From positions 29,361,623 to 29,425,622 of the forward strand of contig OY365814.1 in the NCBI GenBank assembly GCA_959347315.1: 64,000 bases of DNA. Reading direction: 5' to 3'. Positions 34,301-45,194 of the stretch are shown one piece after another (position 1 is the stretch's first letter; each line of letters begins with the position of its first letter). The stretch is from Bimastos eiseni (Eukaryota > Annelida > Clitellata > Crassiclitellata > Lumbricidae). The notes below the pieces were generated by a model. The model saw only the letters and a list, made by a program, of their open reading frames with translations, had not been told where the DNA came from and searched no databases. The translations under genes were made by a program, and so were the position numbers.

Positions 34301-37300
34301 TTCGATTCCAACAAACGTGTACGCTGTGCCTAATTTGGTTTCGACGTCGAAGTCGAACGAGCGAGTGCTACCGGCGTTTCTGGCAAAGTTAACGGACCCA
34401 ACTTCGTCGAATCGGATATGCAGCGGTGGCTTGTGAACGAAGATGAATCCTTTCTCAAGCGGGTACAGGGAACCAGTGGTCGCACGATAGGAACAGGCTA
34501 TCGACTGGGTTCCTGTGTGCCTGCAGAAACAAGAAACACCAAAAATATGAGAACTGTTAGATAGTAAAGATACAGGATTTCTGCAAGGTTCTTAGAAGGG
34601 TCATGTAACTGTCCAGACACATAAATTTATATACCTACCTAGACATAGACAACAGACACATATACCGATACGTGTTACATATACACAAATACATAATTTA
34701 CTACTTTACATACTTTACATACATTACATACTGGACCATATTGAATGGAGTTTGGTGAGAATGGTTCGCATCCAAAGGTGGCTTATTTAAGAGATTTAAA
34801 TCATGGTCCGTACACAGGGACCTTAAATGGCATGTAATTTACTGAAGAAGTCACATAATATCCATCATGGAATCATCCAGAAAGACAGGCCACAGTGGGT
34901 ATTACTCAGATAGAACAAGAAAACCCAGGACAAAGAAGCAAAGTAAACATAAATGAATGTCTGGATGAATGACTAACGACATGAAATTCCACTCACCCAA
35001 GGAATGAACCAGGAACGGTGATTTTCTTGTTGACGAGGGCCTTCATGATTCGGCTGATGATCTCAAATTCTGGTCCCGTCATCTGCTTCGTCAATTTGCC
35101 TTTGTATTTATCCAGGTCCTCGCTTAAACCAAAACATCCATTTAAGCAACTAAAACTTTGATTTTATTTAACAAAGCTGGTCTTTAAGGACAAATGCTGC
35201 ATCTAATGAATTACAAAACCACAACTTTGATACCTCCCATAGGTAACTCCACAACTGCTTGCACTTGAGTAGTTCCAGTCCAAAGCTTGGATAAAGGAGG
35301 AGGGCAACACTAATGATCTTTGCTATCACAAAGTGAGATTAAACTGCAACTAACCTACCCCATTTAAAAACTCCATCACTATTTGCACTTTGGCAGAGCC
35401 GGTCCCAAGCCTGGAAAAAGTAGGAGGGCAGCGCCAATGATCTTTGCTATCACAGTGTCGTTAAACAGTAGCTACTACTAATCCCATAAGCAGGCCTCGT
35501 GGTGTTCGCTTGAAAGTCAACCAAAAGCTAGTGAACATTCGTGTTTTAACGACAACTTACTCAGACAGGGAAAGATCTAAAGTTGTGCTTGTATCCTTGC
35601 TGAATAGGATGATGAGAAAGTGATATCTTGTCTGGCCCTGTTTAATTGGAGGATCCAGACTCACCTACAATTTCAAGTGTACACATTGTCAAACTTCTCA
35701 TAAGCACCCCAAACCTTATTGGCTCAAATTGTTTTAACAATGACAGCATTTATTTGCCAAAAACATTTAGACCACTAGATACGATACTGCATTTCTTTAT
35801 CATCGATTATTGCTAAAACATGGCAGCACATCTTTTACAGTTTTCATATTCGTGTGATGTACCAATATTGCATGATGTTCCAGTATCGTGTAATGTAACC
35901 GTTTTCTATGCATGTGTACGAGTTCATTACTGAAGCATAAAAGAAGGTTGGTATTGAATTAAAAAATTTCTCACATACCAACCAGATATTGGAGAAAAGC
36001 ATTAACTACCCTTTAACGACCAGCTGCGTATGTTTTCCCATACATTTTAGTACACGCTGGTCGTTAAAGGGTTAGGGGTTATGTATTCATGTAATGTAAG
36101 GCAGGGAGAGATCTAAAGTCGTGCTTGTATCCTTGCTGAATAGGATGATGAGAAAGTGATATACAACTTTTTTAGTAAACATATGAAGAGTAAAAATGTG
36201 CATTAACAACTTAGCAAAGTCATCGAAAGGCAGCGAACGCATTGATGGAATAACTGCTCCTTGAAACATTAGATGACACTGAAAGTTTGACCCCCAATAC
36301 AAAAGGTCAACATCAGGACAATCAGCAAGAAAAGAGTCTTGAAACATTCAAATTATCAACATCATCATCATTATTATAATAATTTTTATATAGTGCTTTC
36401 TCAAGATTATCTACTAAGGAGCACTCCCAGCAAAAAGACACTCGAAGATCATCCACAGAAACTGCAACATGACAGAGCAAACAAAACCCAGTCGTAAAAG
36501 GCTCAATGAAAGCCAAACACCCCTAGAGCCAAATAAACAGGATGAGACACTTACAACAAAGAACATTTGTCGGCCATCTCGATGTGGTAGCAGGAACAGT
36601 CGGAGAATGGTCGAATGCAAGATCTTGTAGTCAAAGGTCTTTCCATGAAGCTGTAGGAACGTTGGATATATTTTTATATCGTATCGACCACTGAAATCAA
36701 ACACAGAAAATGTCCACGGTCAGGCCAATCGATGTAATGTAATGGAGCATTTATATAGCGCCCCTTCAAGATGTTACACTCGATTTTAATAAACAGATCA
36801 CAAGCCAATGAAACCCATCTAGTAGAGAGTCAAGCGGAAATTTGTAACGCAAGCAGTTACACTGAAATTTGAATGAGGTGTGGACATTCAGTCACCAGGT
36901 GAGGCTGCGATTAGATATGTTTGTAAGCAAAGAAGAAACAGTGAGTTTTGAGATGCAATTTGAAGGAAGTAGATCATAATATGACCAAGAATATATTTAT
37001 CCACAATTGATTAGATAAAGCCAATGAAATGACAAAATTATATCATTCATCAAAATATATTTATCCACATACCCCGAACCCGGCACGGCTAAAAATAGAA
37101 GTTTTAAAGCAAGCATAAAAGAACTAATGACATCTGTACAGGCACTACTAGACTGACCGTGGTGTAAGACATTGGACTTCATTGAAGATTGTGATGGCAT
37201 CACCGGCTGCCTGAATGACATCGGCTTTTGCCATAACCTTGTCAAAGAAGTCCTAAAACAGCCAACAGACATAGTACTAGACTTAACCTGTTTAAGTAAT

Positions 37301-40300
37301 TTATTATCTGGTTAAGTAATTTATTATCTGGTTAAGTAATTTATTACCTGTTTAATTCATTTATTACCTGGTCAAGCTATTTCTCACATCCGCAAACAAA
37401 CCTGGTTTTGGACCAAATGTAAATTAATTCAATTCCTTAAATATATCATCAAAACTGTCTGATTATCATCCATGGAATTAATCCATCATATTTCCTTTGA
37501 TGGGCTCATAAAATGCCCAATAAAAGTCTAAACATATATCCATAAACACAAACAGCTTCTAGCAAAATAGGTCTTTATCTGGTCGTGTAGTTTTCCAACA
37601 TCACATCAAAACAATCCTAAATATCTGAGGCAACACATTAACCAAACAGTTCAGCTTGTAGGATTTAGTCACTTGAATACAAGGGCTAAATTCTTCCTGA
37701 AATAGTCACAGTATGGACATTAGTAGTGACTTGCCAAAAATGAACCTTTCTTCTAAATTACCTGAATGCTATATAAGCTTGCAAATGGTGAGCTTAGCAC
37801 TGTTCTTAAATTAAAAGGCCTCCAGAAACAGGCCTACATGCATATACAAGAAGACAAGCTGGACATCTGGCAAGGTAAATATATTTTCATATCATTATTG
37901 CTGTTATTTTGACACACAACACACATACATGCTTACGGAGTCCTTAACCCTGTAAAGATGAGCTGCATTGGCTTTGTGGCTGTTATTAGTACACTTTGAT
38001 CACTAAAGTGTTAGTGTGCCAATAATACCTTGTCGAGAGATAATGAAAAAGAGACAATGACAATGAAAAAGAGACAATGGCAGCGAATGTCCGTGAGTGA
38101 TAGCCTCCAACCTGCACTGGGTCGGTCTTGTCGAGTTTATCCCCGGGAACGTAGAACCTCATTTCTGTGAGCGAGACGGGAGCGTCGTCGTTTGGATGGA
38201 ATTCGATTGCTACTTCGTTCTTTGCCGTCTGCGCGTGAGAAACGTAGGAGAGCGGAACGTCGAAGGCCGTCAGATTATCCACACGGAACTCCATCATATT
38301 TGCTAGAACACGATTTAGACAATAATGTACATTTGGCGTGGGGTGCCAGCTGGGTATTGCCCCAAACTATCTGCAAGAACCCAGTCAGTCTGTCTGGGGC
38401 TCAGGGTGTTCGCTTCATCTGCTCTGCTACGGTGTGGAGTGTTCTTAGTATAGTTCAATTGCAGTTACTATGTAGGCCACCAATACGGGCCTACACTCCT
38501 CAATGTATGCACATGTAAGTGCTCAGGGTTGGTTGGAACAGCAAATGCTATTTTATCAACCAGAGTCAATTAGTTTCTCAACATGAAATACACCAAAAAC
38601 TTGTTGTTACAGTCTTTGGAAATTACAGGCTTGTTTTTTGACAAGTTCGTGTTTGGGTCGGGAGCACTCATGAGTACTAGCTTTGAAGGAGCGCTATTTA
38701 AATTTCCGTAACGAATGAATAATAAAATAATTAATTACTGTCAATTATGTCTCGCAACCTGTTATAAGATGTCATGTGACCATCATTAGCAGGACTCGTC
38801 ATTTTTGGTCTTACCCCTAGAAACCTTTAGTTATACTATCAGTTGCCTTTGGTCTCACCTCTTGAGCCCACAAAAGCGCATGAAGACCGTTTCATTGTTA
38901 GGTCGGGATCACCTCTGACGAGTCTCTCTGGAGGTGGTGCTTTATAAATTTGCAATTACAATTACAACTCCTATTAATAGAGCTGTAACTTTTTCTTATA
39001 GTAGTTTCATTATTAAAATTAAAATTTTCTTTAAATGCAACTAAAATCTAGCAAAATAAATTATAAGCCATATGAAAAAGTGTCCTAAGCCACCTACCGT
39101 GAAATAAGACTTCTCCCCAATTCCAGCCTTTGAGAGCCATTTCCTTCTTCTCAAGCTTCATGTCGTAATGTCTCTCAATGTAGCCAGCCAGCTTAGAATG
39201 TTCCTATAAAGAAACAACAGCAAAACACATTAGGAAAACTGCTGGACTGAGCTGCAGTATAGGGGACAATCAGTAGTCCACAGGTGGCCGATCGAAGTAA
39301 CACTATATAGCATCAAGCTGCGTTATTATATCATGGCACTTTAAAAAGTCAGGCCAATATTAATAATGATAATCCAAAGTAATACTTACATACCATCTGC
39401 AGCATTAACTTGTAACATGTGATTGTTTCCAACAGCTAATAATTATTTATTTATTCCAGCAGTTTAATATTATCTGTTTTAACCAGCAGGTTAACATCAT
39501 CTAATTTTACCAGCAGTTTAATATTATCAATTTACCCAGCAACCTAACATAATCAATTTTTTTCAGAAGTTTAATATAATCTATTGTTTAGAGCAGTTTA
39601 ATATTATCTATGTGATAGTGAGCTCATGTCGATAAGTCAAAGTCACTTCCTGGAGTTGACCCTTTGAGCCTGACGGGCTGGTAAAGCAGCTTATATATTA
39701 TTTGTATAATGTATATACTGCTAAATAATATATATATATATATATATATTACATAATATATATATAATATATATATACTTTATATACTATTATAAAATAT
39801 ATATAAATATATCATATATAAATTATATATTATTTATTGTGTATAATGCCAGGGAGCACCATACATGTGAGAAAGTAGGTCAGGGAGGCCGGACCTCAAA
39901 GGGTTAAGTCAAACAGAACAATAAAACTAGCACAATTCAGACAGCACAATGTGTACATCAGCCGCGCCTGAAGAAAAACCAGAATCGAACGAAAGAGGAT
40001 TTTTCACCGACCGTATCTGGAAATCCATCGACGTAATGAATGGAGTCATTCTTCAGGATGATCCTCAGAGCAAATCCTTTCGCTCGTAACACCCAGTGTA
40101 TTTTCTCCAGCTCAGAACGCTCGAACTTCTTGACCGTCCCGTTTCGCGTGTTGGTCCACTTGATGAACTGAGTCTTGAGTTCCAGCTGAGCTGGGTACTG
40201 TGCAACCAAGACAACAGATTGGGTACTGTGCAACAATGACCACAATTTGATGCTAAGTAGGTCTCGAGAAATTGGGGTTACCTATAGGAAAACGAGAGGT

Positions 40301-41314
40301 TGTGCCAGATTTCTGTGCAGTGCCAGTCCCAAGCCTGGATAAAGGAGGAGGGTGACGCTAATGGTCTTTGCTATCACATGGTGTCGTTAAACTGCAACTA
40401 ACCTAACTACCTACTTGACAGATGTGAGATTTCATATTCTTATAACCACAGCTCGAGTTCTAGCACTCGAATTGACCGGATTTAGAATTTGTTTTGGTGT
40501 GCTGTCGGTTGATGCCATGTGCGTTATAAAGGCGGTGCTATAGAAGTCTCTGCCCTTGTTTGGCGCTGCCTTTGTGGCCCTGAGCCAGTTTGTCTCAAGG
40601 AATTGTGTTGGTACATTGAGGCCATTAGTGACCAATACCCATTCCTCTGCCGTCCATGGGGGCCATCTCTTTTTGCTCACACTATTGCGATGCAACATCG
40701 GGCCCTTTCAGTGGAGGGCCTGACCATCTGGAATGGGCTCCCAAAGAGCTTTGCCACTTGCCTAGATAAACCTTGCTTGTACTCCACTCTTCTTTAAATC
40801 CGATTTGTTAGTGGTAGTAGGACCGGGAGCGACTCTTGAGTAAATATCTTTAATGGACGCTAAGTAAGCCTAACATTGATTAATTGATTGTCATCGTGAC
40901 TAATGCTAAACTGTGTTTCCAATTAAAGTATCGCATGCTGTGCTTTGGAACGGCCATAATTATTTAGTTTCTTACGATTGCCTTCACGTTGTTTGCAGCG
41001 CTCCAATTTCTATCGCAGTCTGGGTTGGCCATATTTGTCACTGGTCTGACGACCAGAAGCGATCGTAACTTTAGGAATAATTTTCTCTAATTGGATTCAC
41101 AGTGCATTGTCCCTGAATAACTAGACTACCAACCACTCGTTTTCCACTGTAAAATACTATAGTAGGATCGACTGCATCAAGCAGCGGGTGAAATAAGGGT
41201 GAATAACAAAATGAAACAGCAAAAGACACAGTATGGATTCATGAATCCCGCAAATGTTACCATCGCTCCTCGGAACTCCATAAGCAACTCTTTATAGTAA
41301 AGTTCTTCCGCCAT
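28342..41314 (-). CDS. SSRP1: SSRP1, HMG-box subunit of the FACT histone chaperone
   Basis: FACT (SSRP1 with SPT16) loosens and rebuilds nucleosomes during transcription and replication in the nucleus. Exons in transcription order: 41261-41314, 40012-40197, 39098-39203, 38112-38302, 37158-37252, 36555-36690, 35561-35664, 34997-35122, 34299-34520, 33499-33568, 32821-32965, 32499-32544, 31695-31914, 31208-31387, 30273-30364, 29879-30023, 28342-28395. All junctions are GT-AG and the phases join without a break. The product is 723 residues, against about 709 in human. The start [18 protein letters not shown] aligns with the known SSRP1 N-terminus. The frame ends in SSEDE and TAA. Every family domain is present and I see no damage. 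Introns carry SINEs, LINE 3' ends and MITEs. The plastin gene starts divergently 5.4 kb upstream. Confidence 0.97.
28965..29045 (-). mobile_element. LINE 3' end with ATCA tail, in SSRP1 intron 16
   Basis: ATCAATCAATCAAGAATACT is followed by TTATAAAGCACCCCTTCAAG and ATCTACTCAGAGGCACTCCC, the family 3' UTR in minus orientation. The tail is ATCA here rather than ATTC. Confidence 0.55.
29237..29474 (+). mobile_element. SINE family A, copy 1 (SSRP1 intron 16)
   Basis: A tRNA-like head shows an A-box region (GATCGGTTAGAGCGGTC) and a B-box (GGGTTCGAGCCTC). The body follows: GACCTTGAGCAAGTCCTTCG, TTTGCAGTACAACTGCAATT, GCACTTCAGAGCAAAAAGAT and TATCAAATTTC. It ends in a short AATAAT tail. It shares the whole body with copies at 30680-30892 and 61050-61262. 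Its orientation is antisense to SSRP1. Confidence 0.8.
30273..31387 (-). other. SSRP1: SSRP1 exons 14-15: HMG box
   Basis: Residues ~582-650 read [20 protein letters not shown], then [16 protein letters not shown], joined in phase 0 to [20 protein letters not shown]. This has the normal HMG-B order: a PKRP.SAY..W start, a central KK.GE.WK helix and a terminal EKKKYE..M.EY helix. HMG boxes of this type bind the DNA minor groove and bend DNA. Confidence 0.95.
30680..30892 (+). mobile_element. SINE family A, copy 2 (SSRP1 intron 14)
   Basis: The head GATTGGTTAGAGCGGTCGGC and B-box-like AGGTTTGACCCTC precede the shared body (ACCTTAAGCAAATCCATC, CTGCAGTACAACTGCAATCG, ATATCAAATTTC). It lies between exon 15 (30364) and exon 14 (31208), antisense to SSRP1. 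The B-box has lost its central TTCGA, so it is probably inactive. Confidence 0.8.
31695..32965 (-). other. SSRP1: SSRP1 exons 11-13: acidic and low-complexity region
   Basis: Residues ~431-567 hold acidic runs ([48 protein letters not shown]) followed by a lysine/serine-rich stretch ending [11 protein letters not shown]. In SSRP1 the acidic part binds the H2A-H2B basic surface, and the Ser/Lys part is a casein-kinase-2-type disordered segment. The length is close to vertebrate SSRP1, but the sequence is diverged, as is usual for this region. Confidence 0.9.
32336..32490. repeat. Polypurine repeat next to the SSRP1 exon 12 donor
   Basis: Units like GAAGAAGACAATGAGAGGAA repeat about eight times. 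The array begins ~10 bp inside the intron after the exon 12 donor (32498), so the pre-mRNA carries a long pyrimidine tract right after the 5' splice site. Confidence 0.8.
33499..35122 (-). other. SSRP1: SSRP1 exons 8-10: middle (tandem PH) domain
   Basis: Residues ~292-430 include [18 protein letters not shown] (exon 8), [20 protein letters not shown] and [14 protein letters not shown] (exon 9), and [20 protein letters not shown] (exon 10). In the family this domain contacts histones H3-H4 and other chaperones. Conservation appears high throughout, as expected for an essential protein. Confidence 0.92.
35235..35475 (+). mobile_element. Tandem dimer of SINE family B (SSRP1 intron 7)
   Basis: Two head-to-tail copies (about 35240-35355 and 35360-35475) both read TTTGCACTT-type starts, AAGCTTGGATAAAGGAGGAG or AAGCCTGGAAAAAGTAGGAG, ATGATCTTTGCTATCACA and TTAAAC. 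They are diverged from each other, which suggests separate insertions at one site or an old dimeric element. Confidence 0.7.
36008..36072. mobile_element. Palindromic mini-element (SSRP1 intron 6)
   Basis: Exact 17-bp arms ACCCTTTAACGACCAGC and GCTGGTCGTTAAAGGGT enclose 31 bp. CCCTTT ends next to TTAA-like flanks are reminiscent of piggyBac-type MITEs, but the target site is not clean. It sits 30 bp from the duplicated exon fragment at 36102-36162. Confidence 0.5.
36102..36162 (-). pseudogene. Partial duplicate of SSRP1 exon 7
   Basis: This 61-bp segment is 59/61 identical to 35566-35626, the last ~60 bp of SSRP1 exon 7, in the same orientation. Translated it gives [20 protein letters not shown], identical to the parent; both base changes are synonymous (ACA/ACG, CTT/CTC). 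It has no AG acceptor before it and no GT donor after it, so it cannot act as an exon as it stands. Confidence 0.9.
36355..36440 (-). mobile_element. LINE 3' end with ATC/ATT tail (SSRP1 intron 6)
   Basis: ATCATCATCATTATTATAAT leads into TTTTTATATAGTGCTTTCTC and AGATTATCTACTAAGGAGCA, the minus-strand 3' UTR of the shared LINE family. A second end of the same type lies at 36735-36785 in intron 5 (GAGCATTTATATAGCGCCCC). Confidence 0.55.
37287..37380. repeat. 20-bp tandem repeat (SSRP1 intron 4)
   Basis: Four to five units of CTGGTTAAGTAATTTATTAT lie ~35 bp upstream of the exon 5 acceptor on the minus strand. On that strand the units read ATAATAAATTACTTAACCAG, so they may supply repeated branch-point-like sequence. 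Confidence 0.8.
38655..38735 (+). mobile_element. LINE 3' end (SSRP1 intron 3)
   Basis: GGGAGCACTCATGAGTACTA, then GCTTTGAAGGAGCGCTATTT and CGTAACGAATGAATAATAAA match the plus-strand LINE 3' terminus seen at 7230-7295. A further candidate end with an ACAATT tail (CTCTGGAGGTGGTGCTTTAT, then CAATTACAATTACAA) lies at 38905-38970. Confidence 0.5.
39656..39907. mobile_element. piggyBac-like MITE candidate (SSRP1 intron 2)
   Basis: The left end TTGACCCTTTGAGCCTGACG and the right end ...CTCAAAGGGTTAA are inverted repeats starting CCCTTTGAG, with TTAA on the right and TTGA (one change) on the left. A TTAA target and CCCTTT start are typical of piggyBac. The core is a TA-rich tract (39725-39840). It is 252 bp with no coding capacity. 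Confidence 0.55.
40300..40403 (+). mobile_element. SINE family B copy (SSRP1 intron 1)
   Basis: TGCAGTGCCAGTCCCAAGCC, TGGATAAAGGAGGAGGGTGA, CGCTAATGGTCTTTGCTATC and GTGTCGTTAAACTGCAACTA make this one of the best-preserved bodies of family B. The tRNA head is missing. Confidence 0.7.
40519..40875 (+). mobile_element. LINE reverse-transcriptase C-terminal fragment (SSRP1 intron 1)
   Basis: The plus strand reads [20 protein letters not shown], later [20 protein letters not shown] and STLL. This follows the C-terminal block order of CR1/L2-like LINEs ('APVYL..L', 'R.FSV.GP..WN.LP'). A 3' UTR remnant (CGGGAGCGACTCTTGAGTAA) follows. It is antisense to SSRP1, 5'-truncated and inactive. Confidence 0.7.
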
Positions 41315-43639
41315 CGCTGAGTGTGTCTTGCAAGTCTGAGATATTAACAAAACTCAAACACAAGGACTTGAAACGGCGCTCTTCTCTCTCACAACAACGG
41401 AAGCCGACTTAGCCGAGCATGGTACAAAGATGTCGCATCTCTCAACCAAGAGTTTCAAATTGGCGGTGCGTAGCATCCCCGTAAATAAGTAAGTAAATGA
41501 TAATTCTTAATTTCCAAACAGACAACATTAATTTCAAAAAAGCTTTTATAATTTTCGAAAGCAACTCAGAAAATTAAATTCTTATAGTTCTTGTCAATTT
41601 AAGTGCAGTGACATGAAGAGGTGAGACTTTTGTTTCGAGAGGAAAGCCCGATGTGTGCGTGACAGAAGAGCCTGAGGCGGGTGATGGTGGCTGATTTGCA
41701 ACGATGGTGGAGGAATCTAAAAAATGCGGAATTCAAGGTGTTGGATCCTGCGATGTGGCATATATAGTTCCGAATATGGCTCGGTTGGAGACCTAGATAT
41801 AAGTATTAGCCGCAATCTTATGATACTCATATTATTTTATTCATCTGACACTGTACCATCCAGCCACCTCGCCCGACTAGATCATGTATCCTAGCTAGCT
41901 GATGATACCCACCCCAAGCATTACTCGTGTCAAGTTCTCCAACCGATCAACCTCCAAAGCTGCACGTCGACTCTGAAACGAACTTTCCTTGAAATTCAGC
42001 CAAAATTTCTGTTCCACCTCCGTGCAATGCCCAGCTAGGGCTGTTGAAATGATTTTTCAAATCAAGGTTTAAATGAAATCAAGTAGGCCTAAACTCCGAA
42101 AATTCAATTTTTAGATTTTTACTTTTAACAGTCAAATATTGAGATGAGAGATGGAAGTCCTGATGCCTTTGGCGGATTCTAGAGCGATTTGAGAACAGGG
42201 AAGTCATTTTCATAGAGAGGAACCAATGCAGAGAAAGGGTCTGAATTTAGCCATGCACTGCGTTCCTAACATGAGAAGCAAATATTGATATTGCACCAAT
42301 ATGAATAAAATTATGTTGCTCCAATATCACCATTACCTCAGGGGCGGATTTTACTAATTGGCTAGACCAAGATTTCTGTGCGCCCCTCCTAAAATTGAAA
42401 TTGCATTTAATGACACCCACAAAATTTTATTTTTACAGACGCTACAGTAGGAAGAGAAACCAGCACTGACAGTCTGTTTCTATTAAAAACGAAAATTTAA
42501 AAAGTATTAGTGAGTATTAGTTTAAACTTTAATAACAATATAACACAATGATCAAGCATTCTTCCTTAGTCCACTGACTTGCTTTCATCTAAGTCTCCTT
42601 CTTGTTCTCTGCCTTTTTCAAGCAGATTCAAATGTTCGACGTTGCCATTCCTCTCTCATCTGCGCATCCTCTTAAAGCCTTTTGTATCACTCTGGCAGCA
42701 CCCATTCCAGTTCATTTGCTTATTACAATTTCAAAAAATTTAATCCAACTTTTTGAAATGTGCTGCCCATAAGCAGAGAATTGTTGGCCTAGTGCAGGCT
42801 GGTGGTAAAATACGACGCTGCATCACCATCATTAGCATCAGCATAATTGTCAGCAGCAGCAGCATCATTAACGATGTGCCTGTGCCTTTCCCAAGAAGTC
42901 ATAATCTTGCATTTATATAAGCTTAGACTCTTCTTCTTCACACTTCGTATTGCCCGAAGTTCCGACGTAGCAGTCCGATTCCAGACTTGCTTTCGTAGTT
43001 CGAATATTGTCCTCCAGCTCATTTGAAGGCCCGGAAACCAAGACTTGTCACCTGACCTGATTGTACGCAATCTTCCCTGCCTTTGAATATTTCAAGTGCC
43101 CAACGCCTCCCTTAAACGCACTTAGAACGACAGGCACTGTAATTTATTAAGGGAAGTTATCAAGCCGTTCAAAGGTCGAACACAGGTATATAATTTTATA
43201 TTAGAGTCACACACAGGTAATTATTTGATACAGTTCAACGCGAGGCTCGCGAAATACGAGAGCTGATCAAACTGCGTTGAAAACATTTAAATAGGTTCCA
43301 AAAGATGAAAGGTTGAATCTGCTAAGACTGTAGATTTTAGACAGACAGAAGACACGCAGACAGACACACACTGACACACAATCACACATCCATACATAGA
43401 CGCACAGACTCAAAGACACAGACTCACACATACATATGAAGATACACCGCTATGCAGGCGGACATTACGTGGGCCCCCATAGATATAGGCCTATCAATGC
43501 ATAGACGGGTCATGGATACGCTTTGAAATTCGGAGGGAAACTGATGAAACCGATGAGACGAGGGATCCATAGTTTTAGCTGCGCATCGATCGTCCAGATG
43601 TAAATGCAGCAGCTACGTATATGTGTACGCCTAAGTTAA

Positions 43640-43760
43640 CTGTTGCAGTCTAACGACACTGTACGTGCCATAACAAAGATGATTAACGTCGCCCTCCTCC
43701 TTTATCCACGCTTGGGACTCGCACTGTCAGGTTGCAAACAGTGGTGGAGTTCGGCAGCCC
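43640..43760 (-). mobile_element. SINE family B copy
   Basis: TTGCAGTCTAACGACACTGT, AAAGATGATTAACGTCGCCC and CACGCTTGGGACTCGCACTG are the reverse complement of the family B body. The downstream 60 bp (GCAAACAGTGGTGGAG) is shared with the copies at 19480 and 50200, so the family extends further than the core. Confidence 0.65.
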
Positions 43761-44364
43761 TCCTACCTACAACGTGTTTATATAGCCACCGTATGGCCTT
43801 GACCCCTGCTCACGCTGAGGTCATTCAACACCGTCGCCCATTTTGACAGACACCACGATGTTTAATGTCCCCGTGCTACATCTGAATCAAATCTTTAAAT
43901 TTAATGGGCCACCTTTGAAAATGAAGTACCCCATCAGGAAATCCGCCTCCCTATTTTCCGGTGAATAAACTACCGGGTACGGAAACCAGCTTTAAGCTTA
44001 TTCACGAGAGGTGCGTCGTTATCAGAGGAGCTGTCCCACTAGAGAGCGATGTTCTAATACGGTTGCCGAAGAGACCCGAGAGAGGAGGTGGCAGACCAGC
44101 CGCTGGGGAGGGTTTTCTTAGGGGACGAGAACGCTCCGAAGGCAGAGGATCGGATCGGATAGGGTAGGAATCCTTGAGGTGCACGAGACTTCGGTTTGGA
44201 GTCGAAATCCTGGTTGGTGACAAGTAGGCTGTTGGTGCCCAAAGAAGGGAATATAGTTGTTGAGTGTATTCTTGTGACGACCTATTGATATTATCACACA
44301 TTATGCTTATGAGCCTGCACCAGGCCCGCATGCCCACAAGAGCCCATAAAGGACCCATATCCTC

Positions 44365-44395
<31 letters not shown>

Positions 44396-44904
44396 CCCGT
44401 ATAGAGTCCTCATGAGTGCCATATATATTGCTAATGAAAATGCTGACAGTGTGTATTGTCTAAATACCATAAAAACCTGCATGGTGCAATAAGAATAAAT
44501 TAATGTTAACGGTCTATATTTAGAAGTTACACGTACGCAGTCAACGCTGATGGACGACGAATGTTGTTTCCAATTACGCGCATCGATCGGTTTCCCTTTA
44601 CTTTCAGGTTCACATCAAACGCGCCAACATCTAAAAAACATATATAGTCTAGACCTCTATGTCTATAGACTAGTAACTAGTTAGGTTAGGACCATATAGG
44701 ACTATCATGTGACCAGTATAGGCATACGAATGTCATGTGTTCGTTATATCTGAAGTTTTCTTAACTTGAGACCAGATATCTGGAAGGACTCATGCAACGG
44801 GCTTCCTGATGTTTACTGAGATACATGGTGTTGTTAAGTCCCAAATATCATAAGGGCCTATGTCTGTCGGTTAAATAATCATATAATACTTCCCTTGGGT
44901 TTCC

Positions 44905-45012
44905 CTCGGGCGAGAGCATTCTGAATGGCTTGGAGGCGGTTCAATTGGGTGGTGTCTATATTGAAGAAATGGAATTACAGTAATCCAATATAGCGTGACA
45001 TATGTGGGCTGT
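44905..45012 (-). mobile_element. LINE fragment, direct-repeat partner of 45659-45755
   Basis: About 100 bp here (GGGCGAGAGCATTCTGAATG through CAATATAGCGTGACATA) is almost identical to 45659-45755 in the same orientation. It is the 'IQNALAR' coding region of the LINE fragment at 45195-45720. The sequences diverge sharply on both sides, so this is either a local segmental duplication or a second, heavily truncated insertion. Confidence 0.7.
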
Positions 45013-45194
45013 GATACCATATGAGCAAGATATTGATGACAAACTGAAAATCGTAATCGTAATCTCAACATTTCTACAGTGCCCACAAAGCGAAGTCGCG
45101 TGAACCAGCTTATTCACAGGCGCTTAATCAAAACACAATCGATAGGCAGAGGGGTCAAAATCCAGAGAGTCTTGCAGGCAGACTGGCAGACGGC

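Larger units (their letters stand above)
35561..41314 (-). other. SSRP1: SSRP1 exons 1-7: N-terminal dimerisation region and first PH-like domain
   Basis: Residues 1-291 make up the Pob3-N/SSRP1 region that pairs with SPT16, and the start of the structure-specific recognition domain. Landmarks are KGWNWG (exon 3), [20 protein letters not shown] (exon 4), [12 protein letters not shown] (exon 5), [20 protein letters not shown] (exon 6) and [16 protein letters not shown] (exon 7). The exon 2 donor must be ACG|GTCGGT at 40011. The stronger-looking GTGAAA four bases on would break the frame into exon 3. Confidence 0.93.

Noticed and set aside
40008..40012. Alternative SSRP1 exon 2 donor GTGAAA
   Set aside because: It would add 4 nt and break the frame into exon 3, whereas ACG|GTCGGT joins DGFPDT to [10 protein letters not shown] as expected for the family.
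42341..42460. hAT end CAGGGGCGGATT
   Set aside because: A single end-like sequence with no matching inverted end or target duplication found nearby.
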